Assembly (NCBI GenBank): GCA_024220525.1
Contig: JAMYWO010000542.1
Span: 3,978 to 17,703 of the forward strand
Direction of reading: 5' to 3'
Source of the DNA: Cochliopodium minus
Lineage: Eukaryota; Discosea; Himatismenida; Cochliopodiidae
Length of the DNA stretch: 13,726 nt
The notes beneath the pieces are model-generated. The model was not told the origin of the DNA and made no database searches. It saw only the letters and a list, made by a program, of their open reading frames with translations. Every line of letters begins with the position of its first letter. The first letter of the stretch is position 1. This document shows positions 1 to 13,587 of the stretch, piece by piece. The translations under genes were made by a program, and so were the position numbers.

Positions 1-935
1 ATTATTAAAATTATTTCCGTTGTTATTATTCCCAGATGGATCGATTTTGGGCATAACTTGATTTTGTGGATTCTTTTTTGTTGGATTTTGTTGGAGGGAG
101 GTATTCTTCGATTGATCCTTGGAGGTAATACTCTTGATATTTTTTTTGACAACCTTCTTCAGCACGGGATTAGTATATTGGGATTCATTCTCTCCATTGA
201 TCCCATTCTCCTTCCTAGGCTTTTCTAAATGTCCATTATTCTCTTCTATTTCTTGATTGCATTCTTCATTTGTATGTTCTTCAGTATATGATCCATTCAT
301 CTCAGAATTTTCTTCGATAGAATTCCCATCAGTTTTATTTTCGACTTATTTTAAAGAAAAAGGAGAATAAGTATTTTTGATGGGAGTCAAAAAAGTATTT
401 TTGAAGATTAATATCGGATGATTATGTTATTTAAAGTTCATTAATTTATATAATCTCTATTTCAGTATTACATTTAAATGCAATTTTGATTATTATCATA
501 AATTTAAAATTTGTGGGAGAGATATTGAAAATTAATATAAAATTCTCTATTATTGATCTTTTAATTTATCATTGATAAATAATTTTGGAAGATATCCATA
601 ATCGATCCCATTATATCAAAATTTAATTTATAAATTTTTTTTGTATCATATATATCCTGAGAAATTTACCATTTTCTTCTTCTTCCAATTCTAATTCTAA
701 AAAGTAATTGCTTGGAACTAATCCCATAGTATTTTGAGAATCGAAATAGGCCATCCACCATCCTTCCGTGACGACTGATATGTATTCCAATATATCTCCT
801 TTGCTGAATGTTAAACAATCGATTCTTGGGGCGGTATAATCATACAGAGCTTCAACTTTTTAAAGTAATTAAAAAAAAAATTTATTTTAAATTGGGAAAA
901 AGTCGTTGAAATATCAACTTACTCTTTCTGTACAT
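1..935 (-). CDS. SH3-domain protein, 5' part of the gene (runs off the left edge)
   Basis: Exons complement(923-935, 856-side exon 670-855, 1-344) give 181 residues before the window edge. The model starts at the ATG at 935-933, with a TGA in the same frame three codons upstream; the first exon is then only 13 nt and ends at a strong GTAAGT donor. Residues 5-58 form a typical SH3 domain: ALYDY at 7-11, an acidic RT-loop region ending in KGD at 23-25, the WW pair at 37-38, and GLVPSNY at 49-55. Such domains bind proline-rich peptides in adaptor, cytoskeletal or endocytic proteins. An acidic run (ELELEEEEN) follows, then a hydrophilic Glu/Asn tail turning Lys/Asn/Gln-rich, probably disordered. 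Intron 1 is 856-922 and intron 2 is 345-669 (325 nt, no coding signal seen). The SH3 call is firm. The start is less sure, and the partner and function are unknown. Confidence 0.8.
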
Positions 936-1247
936 GATATATCAGATAACTTTATTGTTTTAATATAGTTTGTTGTATTTTGATGATACAAATCAAGCCC
1001 TTTATTTTTATTTTTATTTTTTTAATTTCATTTATTTGAATACATTTCAAATAGTCTGAAAAAAAATTTAAATTAATTTCAGGTATTTTGTTTTCGAAAA
1101 GTTTAGAATCAGTTGATATTGTAAGGTTTTCATTTCCGGTAAAGATCTTCTCTTAACTTTAATCTTTTATCTAATAATAAAAAATAAAATTTATTATATT
1201 GACAAAGTTAAACAAGATTAAATTTCAAATTTTTTTTAAAAACTTTT
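936..1247. other. Intergenic gap between CAND1 3' end and SH3 gene start
   Basis: This 312-bp AT-rich stretch holds the 3' flank of CAND1 and presumably the promoter and leader of the SH3 gene, both on the minus strand. Short open stretches exist on the minus strand, for example one of about 60 codons across roughly 1155-950, but they end in stops, do not connect cleanly to the SH3 frame and turn lysine/isoleucine-rich over A-rich sequence. An extra upstream exon of the SH3 gene cannot be excluded. Confidence 0.5.
1190..1195 (-). terminator. Possible AATAAA polyadenylation signal of CAND1
   Basis: AATAAA reads on the minus strand about 53 nt after the CAND1 stop codon, a normal distance for a poly(A) signal. 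In DNA this AT-rich the hexamer also arises often by chance. Confidence 0.3.
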
Positions 1248-4200
1248 TTAGTTTTCAAATTCCTTTAAAATTTCAAGATAGATATCCTTCAACATAGGAG
1301 TCAACATAATGCCATTGACCAACTCTGCAAATTTAGTGGAAGTTTGCCAATCGGAAATCCTTTTGGTGATGGCAGCAACAGCAGACAAAGCAGATCGTTT
1401 CAACTCCAAAGCACCATTCTTGGCTTGACTGACAGAAGAAGAATCAATCTTTCTAGCAATCTCAGTACGTAAAGGATCAACGATAGAATTGAGAGATTTC
1501 AAAAGACTAGGACCTGCAATGTTGGCCAATTTAACAATTAAAAGATGACATTGCAACTTGATTTCATTTTGATCTGAAAGACCTGTCATGATGTGTTGAA
1601 TGTAATTTTCTACGGTGACCAACTCGAGACAGTTTTCCAAAAGGGTGTACATGCATTGGAAGGCGTACTTTCTTAGGTCCAAACCATCGTCGACTTCGTG
1701 TTTGAAAGGTCCCAAATCAACAATACGGATCAACTCATCTTTGATCTTGGTTTGTTCATAAAAGACGTTCATATATTTTGGAAGATACTTGCTTACAAGA
1801 TGAGGAATGCTTGCAGCCAAATAATTCAAAGATTGAAGAAGTGAACCCCTCACTGCAGCGCTTTTGTCATTCAATAAATTGAAGAATAAATCGAGATTAG
1901 GGGAAAGTTGTTCCAATAAGTCAGAGTTTTTGTTGTGAGAATCCTGATTATCAATTTCTTCAAGTGGAGAAAACTTTAAATACCTAAGAGAAGCCAACAT
2001 ACAAACCCTCTTTTTTTCATTATTGACTGCATCAGCAAGTTTAGGGATCATTTTCTTTGGATCCAAAGTAGCAAGTTTACCCAAACACTCTGCAACAATA
2101 CTATGCTCGTCCTCATTACTTGCTTGCTCAAACAAAATTTCTATGATGTTGTCAAAATGTTTGTTAAGCTCTGTGATTCCCTCGTTGGTTGATTTTCCTA
2201 CGACAACTTGTTTAAGAGAATGAAGCAATAAATATTGTCTCTTTGTGTTGCTGTCTTTTGCGATGTTTCCGAGAATGAAAGGAATAAACTTGTCCATGTT
2301 TCCTGTGCAAGATTTACCAAGAGACAAAGAAGCAGCACTTCTCAATTCTTCCACATGAGTATCAAAGCAGCTGTACAAAACTTCTTGAAGAGAAGAGATC
2401 TCGCTCAAATCCACTTGTTGGCCAATTTCACCAATCGAGTAAATGGAAATAAGAATTTCAGGATTAATGTTTATTTGTTCTTCAGCGATTTCTTTGTTTT
2501 CATTGTTTGTTTTTTCGTCTTGTTGTTGAATTAGTTTGGATTGTTCTTTCACAACGTCCTTAATGCTTCCCAAAAACTTGTTGACAGTGGTGACACACTT
2601 TTCTTTTCCCGAGTTGACACAAACAGAAGCAACACACTTTGCGATCAAACTAAAGTTTTTGTTTTTTTTGGATTCGTTGTTATGAAGCAAAGAGTCCAAC
2701 AAAACATCAAAGCCAAACTCTTTCTCTGAAATAACTACAAGTTGTCCGAAAAAAGATAACAATGCTTCCAATGCTTTCCCTTCGAAAATAGACGACTTTA
2801 CGAGAGTCAAAACTTGCTTATAGAGTTTTTCTTTCACTATCAAAACGCAGCTCGGAGAAGAGATGATAATTTGAGTGATTAGTCGGAAAGAAAGTTGGTA
2901 AATGAAAAGATCATTTGATGATGATTCTAATTGCCCCGAAAGCTCCTCGATCACAGAATTATACAAGCTGGAGATTTCCTTCAGCTTTCCATAATTTTGA
3001 ACCAAAATGAAGAGAGTGGAAAGAGCACCTTGAATAAAAATTAAATAAAAAAAAAAGTAATAAAAAAAAAAAAACAAACAAGTTACCTGTTTTTAAGTGT
3101 CTACTTGCTTTTCTTATACAACTTATTAACTCTTCAACCACCTCAGTTAAAACAATAGAAAGAAATTCCTCTTTGATTTTAGATGCACCAATCAATTCAA
3201 AACTGTTCAAAGCAGCAGGACGAGTGATTTCGTTCTTCAGCCTGGAAACAAGAAGCTTAAGGTCTTCCTTCAGGTTTTCCTCGGGCAAAATCTCTCCAAA
3301 CTTTGAGAGCAAAAGAGAAACAACATTAATAGCAGACTCCTTGATATGAAAATCTAAATCGTTAGCACGAAATTGTGGAGAAACTGAAGATCTCAAAGAA
3401 TTAACGAATTTTTTGACATCAAAGCTAGGTGTTTCAGATCCTATTATCTTGAGAAATTCGACACAAACCTTCAGTGCTTCTGTTGCTGCTTGGACGTTGG
3501 AACTTTTCACTGAATCGAAAATAGGCTTGGAAAGAGCCTCTATTTGAGAAACGAGAGACTTTGGTTTGTTGTGTGTGCACAACAACTTTATAAATGTAAT
3601 TGCTTCTATTTTCAAAGGAAGGTTTTTGTTTTCACCTATGGAAGGAATGGTGGATTTAATAATATCTGAGATGTGATCTTTCAAGATACAAGGAGTTGTG
3701 TTCAAAAGTTCTTTCAAAAGTTGAAGTGCGGAGATTTTAGTTTTAGGGTATTTGGAAGTTAATTGCTTTGTGAGTTGTTTGACAATTTGGGAGGTGTATT
3801 GAGCCAAAAGTTCTTTCACCTTTTGTTCGTTTACTTTGATGATATATTGAAGAAGTTTTAATAATTCTCCAAAAGTAGAATATAACTCTAATCTGACCGT
3901 TTCTGCTCTCTCAGAAAGTCTTTTAGTCAAGATAGGAACTATTTTGGTAGCAAGAACAAGTCGTTCTTTGTGAGTAGAAGTGCTCATTATAGCTCCAAAA
4001 ACCTTTGCAGAAGCCTTTCTTACTTTCCATGACTCATCGTCAATTTCTTGGGAAGATTCATCAAACTCTTCATCAAATTCTTCATCTTCATTATCACTAC
4101 CACTATTATCTTTTTCATCCTCTTCTTCATTATAATTTGGATCGTACTTAATTTTATCGGAGACGATATCAAAGATAGTCCCGAAAAGTTTTTCGTTGAC

Positions 4201-5246
4201 ATGTTCTCTACAGCTGACAAGAAAAGACTCAAAAGTTTGAAGAGCATAATCCTTGATGTCATCCTCATCATCTTCCTCAGATTTTATTGCTTCGATCAAC
4301 ATAGGAGAAAACTTGTCAACATAAGCACCTATTCTCTTTCCACTGGAGCGAGCCAAGATTCCTACAGCCTGTATGTATGTTCTTTTATTGCTTTCTTCGC
4401 TTAATCCATGAATCAACTCTTCTGCTATTTTAACAAAAAGCTCTTCGTTTATGAATGGTGAAACGGATGCCAAGCAATGTATGGTTCTTTTTTTTGCAAG
4501 TTGGTGTTTTCCTTTGAGTTCTGGTATGAGTGCCTCAACTATCAGCTTGAAGTTTTTTTCGGATAATGATCCTCCGAATCTTTTCAAAAGATCATTTAAT
4601 ATATCCAAACATTCTGATGTTACTTGAGGTGCATCTTGCTTTTAAATCAAAAATGATAATAATAAACATAAATATGACATATAAATTCAATTTTACAAAA
4701 AAATTTGGTGTTTTTTTGATGAGAATATCTTATATAATTGGAAATCATGCTTACAATTTTAACACCCTTGATTAATTCGTTGATTAATTGTTCACTGACT
4801 GATGCACCATGCTTTTCATCTACAGATTTAATGATTGCCTTTAATCCCAATGTAGAAATTTCTCTCATCTTTGATTTCTTGGATTCATTTTCACATATGT
4901 GATCCAATAATGCTCCTATTATACGAGATACATTTTCTTCATTCACTTTTTGGACTAATGGTCCAAGACATTTGACAATCATCCCTTTTACATCTCCAGA
5001 TTTATCTCCCAACAATTTTATTACCCCATCAACCACTCTCCTCTCTAAATGAGGCAATAATTTGAAATTCTCTTTTTGCATTTCATCTGCAAGATCACTT
5101 GCTGCCATGAATCTGAAATCATGATCAACATCCTCCATCTTTCATGAGTTTATCATAAAATAAAAAATATATTTATTTTTTTGTTTTACCTTTTCTATTA
5201 TCTTATCTATATCGAATTTATTGTTATTGAGGTTATTATTTGACAT
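1248..5246 (-). CDS. CAND1: Cullin-associated NEDD8-dissociated protein 1 (CAND1)
   Basis: CAND1 is an all-helical HEAT-repeat protein that wraps unneddylated cullin-RBX1 and exchanges SCF substrate receptors, in cytosol and nucleus. Exons complement(5190-5246, 4755-5138, 3087-4638, 1248-3028) join at phases 0, 0 and 1 into 1257 aa, against 1230 in the human protein. The N-terminus (IIEK at the first junction, then DFRFMAASDL and VKCLGPLVQKV) matches the family, as do RQYLLLHSLKQ, CLGKLATLDP and, at about residues 1103-1118, LGPFKHEVDDGLDLRK. The acidic loop after DPNYN (about 318-350) is conserved in nature. A Gln/Asn/Glu-rich insertion at about 828-853 lies between repeats and has no counterpart in the human protein. 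Introns are 51, 116 and 58 nt. The start at 5246 places an initiator Met 19 codons before the first intron and upstream of the first HEAT repeat. Confidence 0.97.
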
Positions 5247-5433
5247 TTTTAAAGATAGATCTTCTCAAAATTTTTAAAGAACAATTTTTTTTTATTTTAT
5301 TTTTTTAATTTCTGTGAATTTGCCAAAAATTATTTCTTCCTTTTTTGAATGTCTAGCAAAGACAATTAAGACATGATGCAAATAAATAAAGAAAAAATTC
5401 ATTTAATCCCACATCTTTTTGATCAAATTTTTA
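5247..5433. promoter_or_regulatory. CAND1 upstream region and 3' flank of the secreted-protein gene
   Basis: This 187-bp gap lies between two head-to-tail minus-strand genes, so it must carry the CAND1 promoter and the 3' end of the gene at 5434-6259. It contains a T-rich block on the plus strand (about 5286-5310, A-rich on the coding strand) and otherwise mixed AT sequence. No defined promoter motif can be assigned. Confidence 0.4.
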
Positions 5434-5435
5434 TT
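5430..5435 (-). terminator. AATAAA overlapping the stop codon of the secreted-protein gene
   Basis: The minus-strand stop is followed directly so that the sequence reads TAATAAA; the hexamer shares its first two bases with the stop codon. It could be a poly(A) signal with almost no 3' UTR, or chance. Confidence 0.25.
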
Positions 5436-6259
5436 ATGGACAAAATTTTCTTGATTCATCTGTAATTTCGAAAATATCAGGATCTTGTTGAGCAATATTG
5501 ATAACCCAAAAGGTAACTTCTTCAGAATCACCTCTATTGTTAACTATTCTTTCCATTTTGACAGGATGTTGAGGGGAATGAACACTATTGCAATATGATT
5601 TGATAATAGAAGGAATTCCAGTTTTTGGTATCCAACAATAAGCTAATGTTTCGACATTCAAATGGAATACTTTTGTAAAAAAAACATAAAATTAAGATTC
5701 AACAGTTAATTCTTTAAAATTTCTTACATTGTGTTCCATTGAACTCAAAATTATCAAAATTTGGCAAAAATACTTTGTTTGAGGTTGGTGTTTTTTTGCA
5801 AGTGAAATATTGATCGATTGTTGATGTAAAATATATTCTTGATTCGTTATGTAAATTGTATATTGATTGATGTATTATTATTTCATCAGATCCTATTCGA
5901 ATGATAAGATAAAAATTCTAAAGTTGATAAAGAATGAATAGCATGAAGATTTACCTTTAGTCATCTTATTTTCGAATGTAAATCTTTCTGTATTTAATGG
6001 TTGTGAATAATACCATCTTCCAAAATTCTTTATAAATCAAAAAAAAAAATTATGAACAAAGAGACCTAAAAAATATCAAAAGATGTATCAATAGTTTTTG
6101 TCTATATTTTATTACCGCTGGTTTTCCTTTTGATTTTGCATAAATTTCTGAAGAAAATTGTGTTGGGAACTTTGGTTTTGGGATATCCTTAGCATTTAAA
6201 CTTTCATTTGCTAAAGTTAATAATGCAAATACAAGGAATAAAAGTAACGTCTTGCACAT
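5434..6259 (-). CDS. Predicted secreted four-cysteine protein, possibly LolA/ependymin-like
   Basis: Exons complement(6116-6259, 5955-6027, 5728-5892, 5434-5669) join at phases 0, 1 and 1 into 205 aa. Residues 1-23 are a clear signal peptide (MCK, then Leu/Phe-rich, ending in small residues), so the protein should enter the secretory pathway. The mature part has cysteines at 104, 139, 154 and 204, two N-glycosylation sequons (N88, N124), and no second membrane span. Residues 50-66 (FGRWYYSQPLNTERF) followed by beta-like segments, plus a C-terminal IF..TDES..FCP, resemble the beta-sheet fold shared by ependymin-related and LolA-like proteins; this is inference from pattern only. No catalytic motif is seen. 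It is divergent with EEFSEC across 160 bp. The existence of the gene is well supported; the family is not. Confidence 0.8.
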
Positions 6260-6419
6260 TTTTTTTTTTTTTTAATGCAATTTGTCTGCAAAAACAATAC
6301 ATAACCATTTGAGCCTTTATAATAAATAAAATTGGAACTAGTAAGAAAGGAGATTAAATTATCTTTAAGATAAATTTGTTGATTTATTGATATTTAAAAT
6401 TATTTACATACTTTCGAAA
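6260..6419. promoter_or_regulatory. Divergent promoter region between secreted-protein gene and EEFSEC
   Basis: Two genes start 160 bp apart and point away from each other, so this gap should hold both promoters. A run of about 15 T abuts the minus-strand start codon, which on that transcript is an A-rich leader directly before ATG. A similar A-rich context (CGAAAATGG) precedes the EEFSEC ATG. No other motif is assignable. Confidence 0.5.
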
Positions 6420-8677
6420 ATGGAACAAAAAAAATTATGTAACATAAATATAGGCATTTTGGGGTAAATTTAATGTTTAAATTTTCAATCCCTTTCAATA
6501 TGATTCAATTCAAGACATGTAGATTCAGGTAAAACGAGCTTATCCAAAGCAATAAGCACATTATCATCGACAGCTGCTTTTGATAAGAATCCACAAAGTC
6601 AAGAAAGAGGAATAACATTAGATCTGGGATTTTCAGGTAATATGAACAAGAAATATCAAAGCCTTCTACAATCTATAATCTCAATTTGATAAATAAAAGC
6701 ATTTATCTTGGATTCTCCCAATGAATTGAAAGAAAAGGGGATAGATAAATTAAATTGTACTTTGGTTGATTGTCCAGGACATGCATCATTGATAAGAACA
6801 ATCATAGGTAAAATGAATTTCTCTTTTTATCAAATAATCTTTTGTTTGATATCAATCCAATCTTTTGTGTTAGGTGGTGCTCAAATCATAGACATGTTTA
6901 TCCTTGTGATCGATATAATTAAAGGAATGCAGACACAGACAGCAGAGGGATTAATAATAGGAGAACTTACCACAGAAAACATCATAGTGGTACTTAACAA
7001 AGTAGACAGTATTCCCATCGAGAAAAGAGAAGAACAAATTCAAAAAGTATATTTTTAAAAAAGAAAAATATAAAATTAGATTTTTTAAAAATAAAATAAT
7101 TGAATACAACAAGAAAATAAAAAATAATTTAACAAAATTGGCAGAATATAACTAAATGGAGGGGACTCATGAAAAAGACAAAATTTGGTGAAAACGTTCC
7201 TATCATCCCTGTTGCTGCCAATCCCAAAGAAGGAACATCAATAGGATTGGATGTCTTTATGGAGACTCTTAAAAAATGTATCAAACTTCCAGTTAGGTAA
7301 CAAAAAATATTTATAATATTGAATGTTTTTCCTAATATTTTTTGAAGAAATTCGAGTGGACCTTTTAAATTTGCAATCGACCATTGTTTTGCTATTAAAG
7401 GAAAAGGAACTGTAAAAAAAAATATTTCTTATTTCACTTTCATTATTAATTTCTTTTTAAAAAAATAGGTAATGACAGGGACAATTCTTTCTGGGAAGAT
7501 CTCAGTAAACGAAAAACTGGAAATATTGGGTTAAAAAAATTTTATCATTTAAATTCAAAACTGTTCTTTTTTTATCGTTTTAATTCAACCATGTTCTCTT
7601 TTTAGGTCCTAATGTTGAAAGAAAAGTAAAATCTATTCAAATGTTCAAAAAGGGAGTTAATGAGGCAATACAGGGGGATAGAGTGGGAATTTTGGTGACT
7701 GACTTTAGTTCAGAATCGCTCGAAAGGGGCATTGCCGCCAAACCAGGATTTCTCAAAAACTACGATGCTGTTCTCATTTCTGTACACAAAATCAAGTATT
7801 ATAAAAACCTTATCGAAACCGGTTCAAAATTTCATATAAGTATCGGACATACTACTGGTAAAAGATGATTTATTTATTTTATTGGTTGTTTATCAACATT
7901 TTCCTCTTTTTTTAGGTATGGGAACTGCTCAATTCTTTTCTATTCCTGAAAATGACAAATACGAACCATCCAATATCATACCTAATCCACAAAATGTCTT
8001 GGATCAAGATGGTTCATCTTTTTTTAGCTCAAAACATTTTATTTTTAATTATTTGTATAGTTTTGCCTGATCTTTCTGAAACCCAATTCCAATATGAAGA
8101 AAAGCTCTATGAAGATGATAAAGAAAGAAAACCTTCAACCCAATTCGCTTTATTGAAACTAGAAAAACATATGCCATGTAATGAAGGATTTATGTTGATT
8201 GGATCCAAATTAGACATGAACATTGGTAATATTTAAACAAAAATATTTTAAAAAAAAAAACAAATTATTTTTATTTTTTAAAAAGAAACAAAAAATTGTA
8301 GAATAGCATTTTATGGTAAAATATTAAAAGTTTTTGAAGGATCTAATGAGGATTCACAAATGGATCGCTTCTCTTGTCTTCAGATCTACAAAAAGAAAAA
8401 ACGTGAAGCCTCCATAGTTCGTGTTCTTGACGAACACACTCTCATTGCGAAGGGTTTATTCCAACAAGGAGCTAATTTGAACGATTTTAATGGTTTTGTA
8501 TTGGAAAGAACTAGTGACGGATCTAGGGGTACTATCAATGGAACTTTTGGTTCTATGAAGGCTGGAAAATTCAAAGTTTATTTCCCTGATGGTGGACAGA
8601 AGGATACACAGGGAAAGTTGGTTTTGAATTTTAAGCGATTCATTTATGATAAAGAGAAGAAAATGCATCAAAAATAA
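6420..8677 (+). CDS. EEFSEC: Selenocysteine-specific elongation factor (EEFSEC / eukaryotic SelB)
   Basis: This GTPase delivers Sec-tRNA to ribosomes at UGA codons specified by SECIS elements. Exons 6420-6463, 6515-6636, 6700-6807, 6874-7046, 7145-7296, 7348-7411, 7469-7529, 7606-7857, 7916-8011, 8061-8225 and 8286-8677 give 542 aa (human 596). G-domain motifs are complete: GHVDSGKT 15-22, RGITLDLGFS 46-55, DCPGH 79-83, NKVD 133-136, VAA about 172-174. DHCFAIKGKGT and VMTGTILSG mark domain 2; QGDRVGI and KFHISIGHTTG mark domain 3; residues about 440-540 are the C-terminal domain IV (GKFKVYFPDGG, LNFKRFIYD) that distinguishes this family from EF1A. The catalytic His of DCPGH is present. Intron 9 (8012-8060) with a GTTCAT donor is the weakest junction; it is needed to restore frame. 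Confidence 0.95.
6808..6873 (+). other. EEFSEC: Stop-free 66-nt intron of EEFSEC
   Basis: This intron begins GTAAAA and ends TTAG, has a length divisible by three and no in-frame stop. If retained it would add 22 residues between the two glycines of the G-domain segment after DCPGH. Homology to the family (TIIGGAQII continuous) shows it is normally removed. Confidence 0.85.
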
Positions 8678-8678
8678 A
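8673..8678 (+). terminator. AATAAA overlapping the EEFSEC stop codon
   Basis: The TAA stop lies inside AATAAA, as also happens in the secreted-protein gene. It may act as a poly(A) signal, but could simply follow from the A-rich codons before the stop. Confidence 0.2.
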
Positions 8679-9010
8679 TCTTTTTGCAACATCTTTTTTT
8701 TCTATTCTATCATTTCAATTCAAAAATTATAATCATTTTCTATAAATTTTAATATATTTTGAGGAAACTTCCGAAAATTTTAAAATTGGCTGCCTTTGTC
8801 TTTGCATCACGTTTATCAAGTTTATTATGTTTTTAATTTTTTATTTGAAAATATATTTTTAAAAAGAAAATGAGAATTAAAGTTTAATTAAAAACAAAAA
8901 CTCAAAATATAGAATTTCAAATAAGAACACCTTTTTCATTTTAAAATGGTTATTTATTGATCAAAAAATAATTAAAAATTAAATTTTAAAAAAAAAAAAA
9001 AACTTGAAAA
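8678..9010. other. Intergenic gap between EEFSEC and the 126-aa protein gene
   Basis: This 333-bp gap contains the EEFSEC 3' flank and the promoter of the next gene. Most is A/T only, including an A-run just before the ATG at 9011. A less AT-rich patch at 8761-8820 contains GGAAACTTCC (8763-8772), a 12-bp A/T palindrome (8776-8787) and the richest G/C stretch of the gap (8788-8811). No RNA gene or complete ORF was recognised. Confidence 0.5.
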
Positions 9011-9447
9011 ATGAACAGTGCACATCACAAATCAAACTTTTCCTATAAAGGATCAACTTTAGATATTTATCAAGTTGATTCAATAATGGCAACTGGAGGG
9101 AGAGTTATCACGTAAATAATAAGAATTCAGTTAAAATTTATTACATTTATTTTCTTATTTTCAAAAGCTTTTATGTTCTTGAAAAGAAACAAAATGGGCA
9201 AGAAAGATACTATATCAATCTTTATGGAGATTCTTCAAATAGATACTGGTTTTCAAGAGTATCAAAGAATTTGGATGATTTGGTGAATGATTTGAATAAT
9301 CAGCCTCAAAACAACAACATTGGACTTATCACTATGTCTTCTATCAAATATAATTTCCCAATTCTTGATGAAATCAAAAATGGACTAGGTGAAAATAGTG
9401 TGGAGGAAATCACAACCAGCCTCAAAAATTTTATTGATAAAAATTGA
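9011..9447 (+). CDS. Unrecognised 126-aa protein
   Basis: Exons 9011-9111 and 9168-9447 join at phase 2 across a 56-nt GTAAAT...AAAAG intron; the join reads GGRVITFYVLEKK without a break. The protein is hydrophilic, has no signal peptide or membrane segment and no cysteine. Its middle (about residues 28-60) looks like several beta strands, followed by a helix-like NLDDLVNDLNN, an Asn/Gln spacer, a second short strand, and a C-terminal amphipathic helix ending in IDKN. Codon content and the sharp fall in G+C at the intron and flanks support a real gene. It ends in TGA, with a second in-frame TGA two codons later. I do not recognise a family and assign no function. It is collinear with EEFSEC and AFG2. 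Confidence 0.72.
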
Positions 9448-9670
9448 GGAAATTGAGTTTGGAATACTTCCTTTTCAAAAAAAATTTGATTTCAAAAATT
9501 AATTTGATATTGGAAATAAACAAATTGATTTGAACATCATTGAATGAAAAAAATTCATCTTTCAAAATATTATTTGCATTTTCTTTATAAATTCTTCCAC
9601 TTTGAATAATCAAAAAAAAAAAGTGTTTTGATAACTGTTCCTTTCATCATTTAATTAGATTTGAAAGGAG
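9448..9670. promoter_or_regulatory. Short intergenic gap upstream of AFG2
   Basis: This 223-bp gap serves as 3' flank of the 126-aa gene and promoter of AFG2. It has a possible AATAAA at 9515-9520, 68 nt after the stop, and small A/T inverted repeats such as ATGAA/TTCAT near 9544-9558 and ATCAAAA/TTTTGAT near 9609-9632. These are short enough to be chance in such DNA. A minus-strand open frame across it is low-complexity and not believed. Confidence 0.4.

Positions 9671-13587
<3,917 letters not shown>

Noticed and set aside
4020-4271. 83-codon minus-strand open frame within CAND1
   Set aside because: It is another frame of the acidic loop region of CAND1 exon 3; the Met/Lys-rich composition is a frame-shifted shadow.
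4048-4404. 118-codon plus-strand open frame antisense to CAND1
   Set aside because: It is the reverse complement of the CAND1 acidic loop and helices; its Phe/Ile-rich composition follows from the GAA/GAT codons opposite, and it has no independent support.
6260-6274. Poly-T run as a retroposon poly(A) tail
   Set aside because: There is no target-site duplication or retroposon coding sequence, and homopolymer runs occur throughout the noncoding DNA here.
8012-8060. EEFSEC as a frameshifted pseudogene
   Set aside because: The frame change is explained by a 49-nt GT-AG intron in a variable linker; all other motifs and the full C-terminal domain are intact.
9445-9453. TGA of the 126-aa gene as a selenocysteine codon, given EEFSEC next door
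   Set aside because: A second in-frame TGA follows two codons later with only G-N between, and no cysteine-homologous context or SECIS-like element was recognised.
9431-9613. 60-codon minus-strand open frame between the 126-aa gene and AFG2
   Set aside because: It overlaps the end of a better gene, is Ile/Phe/Lys/Asn-rich as any AT-rich sequence would be, and shows no motif.
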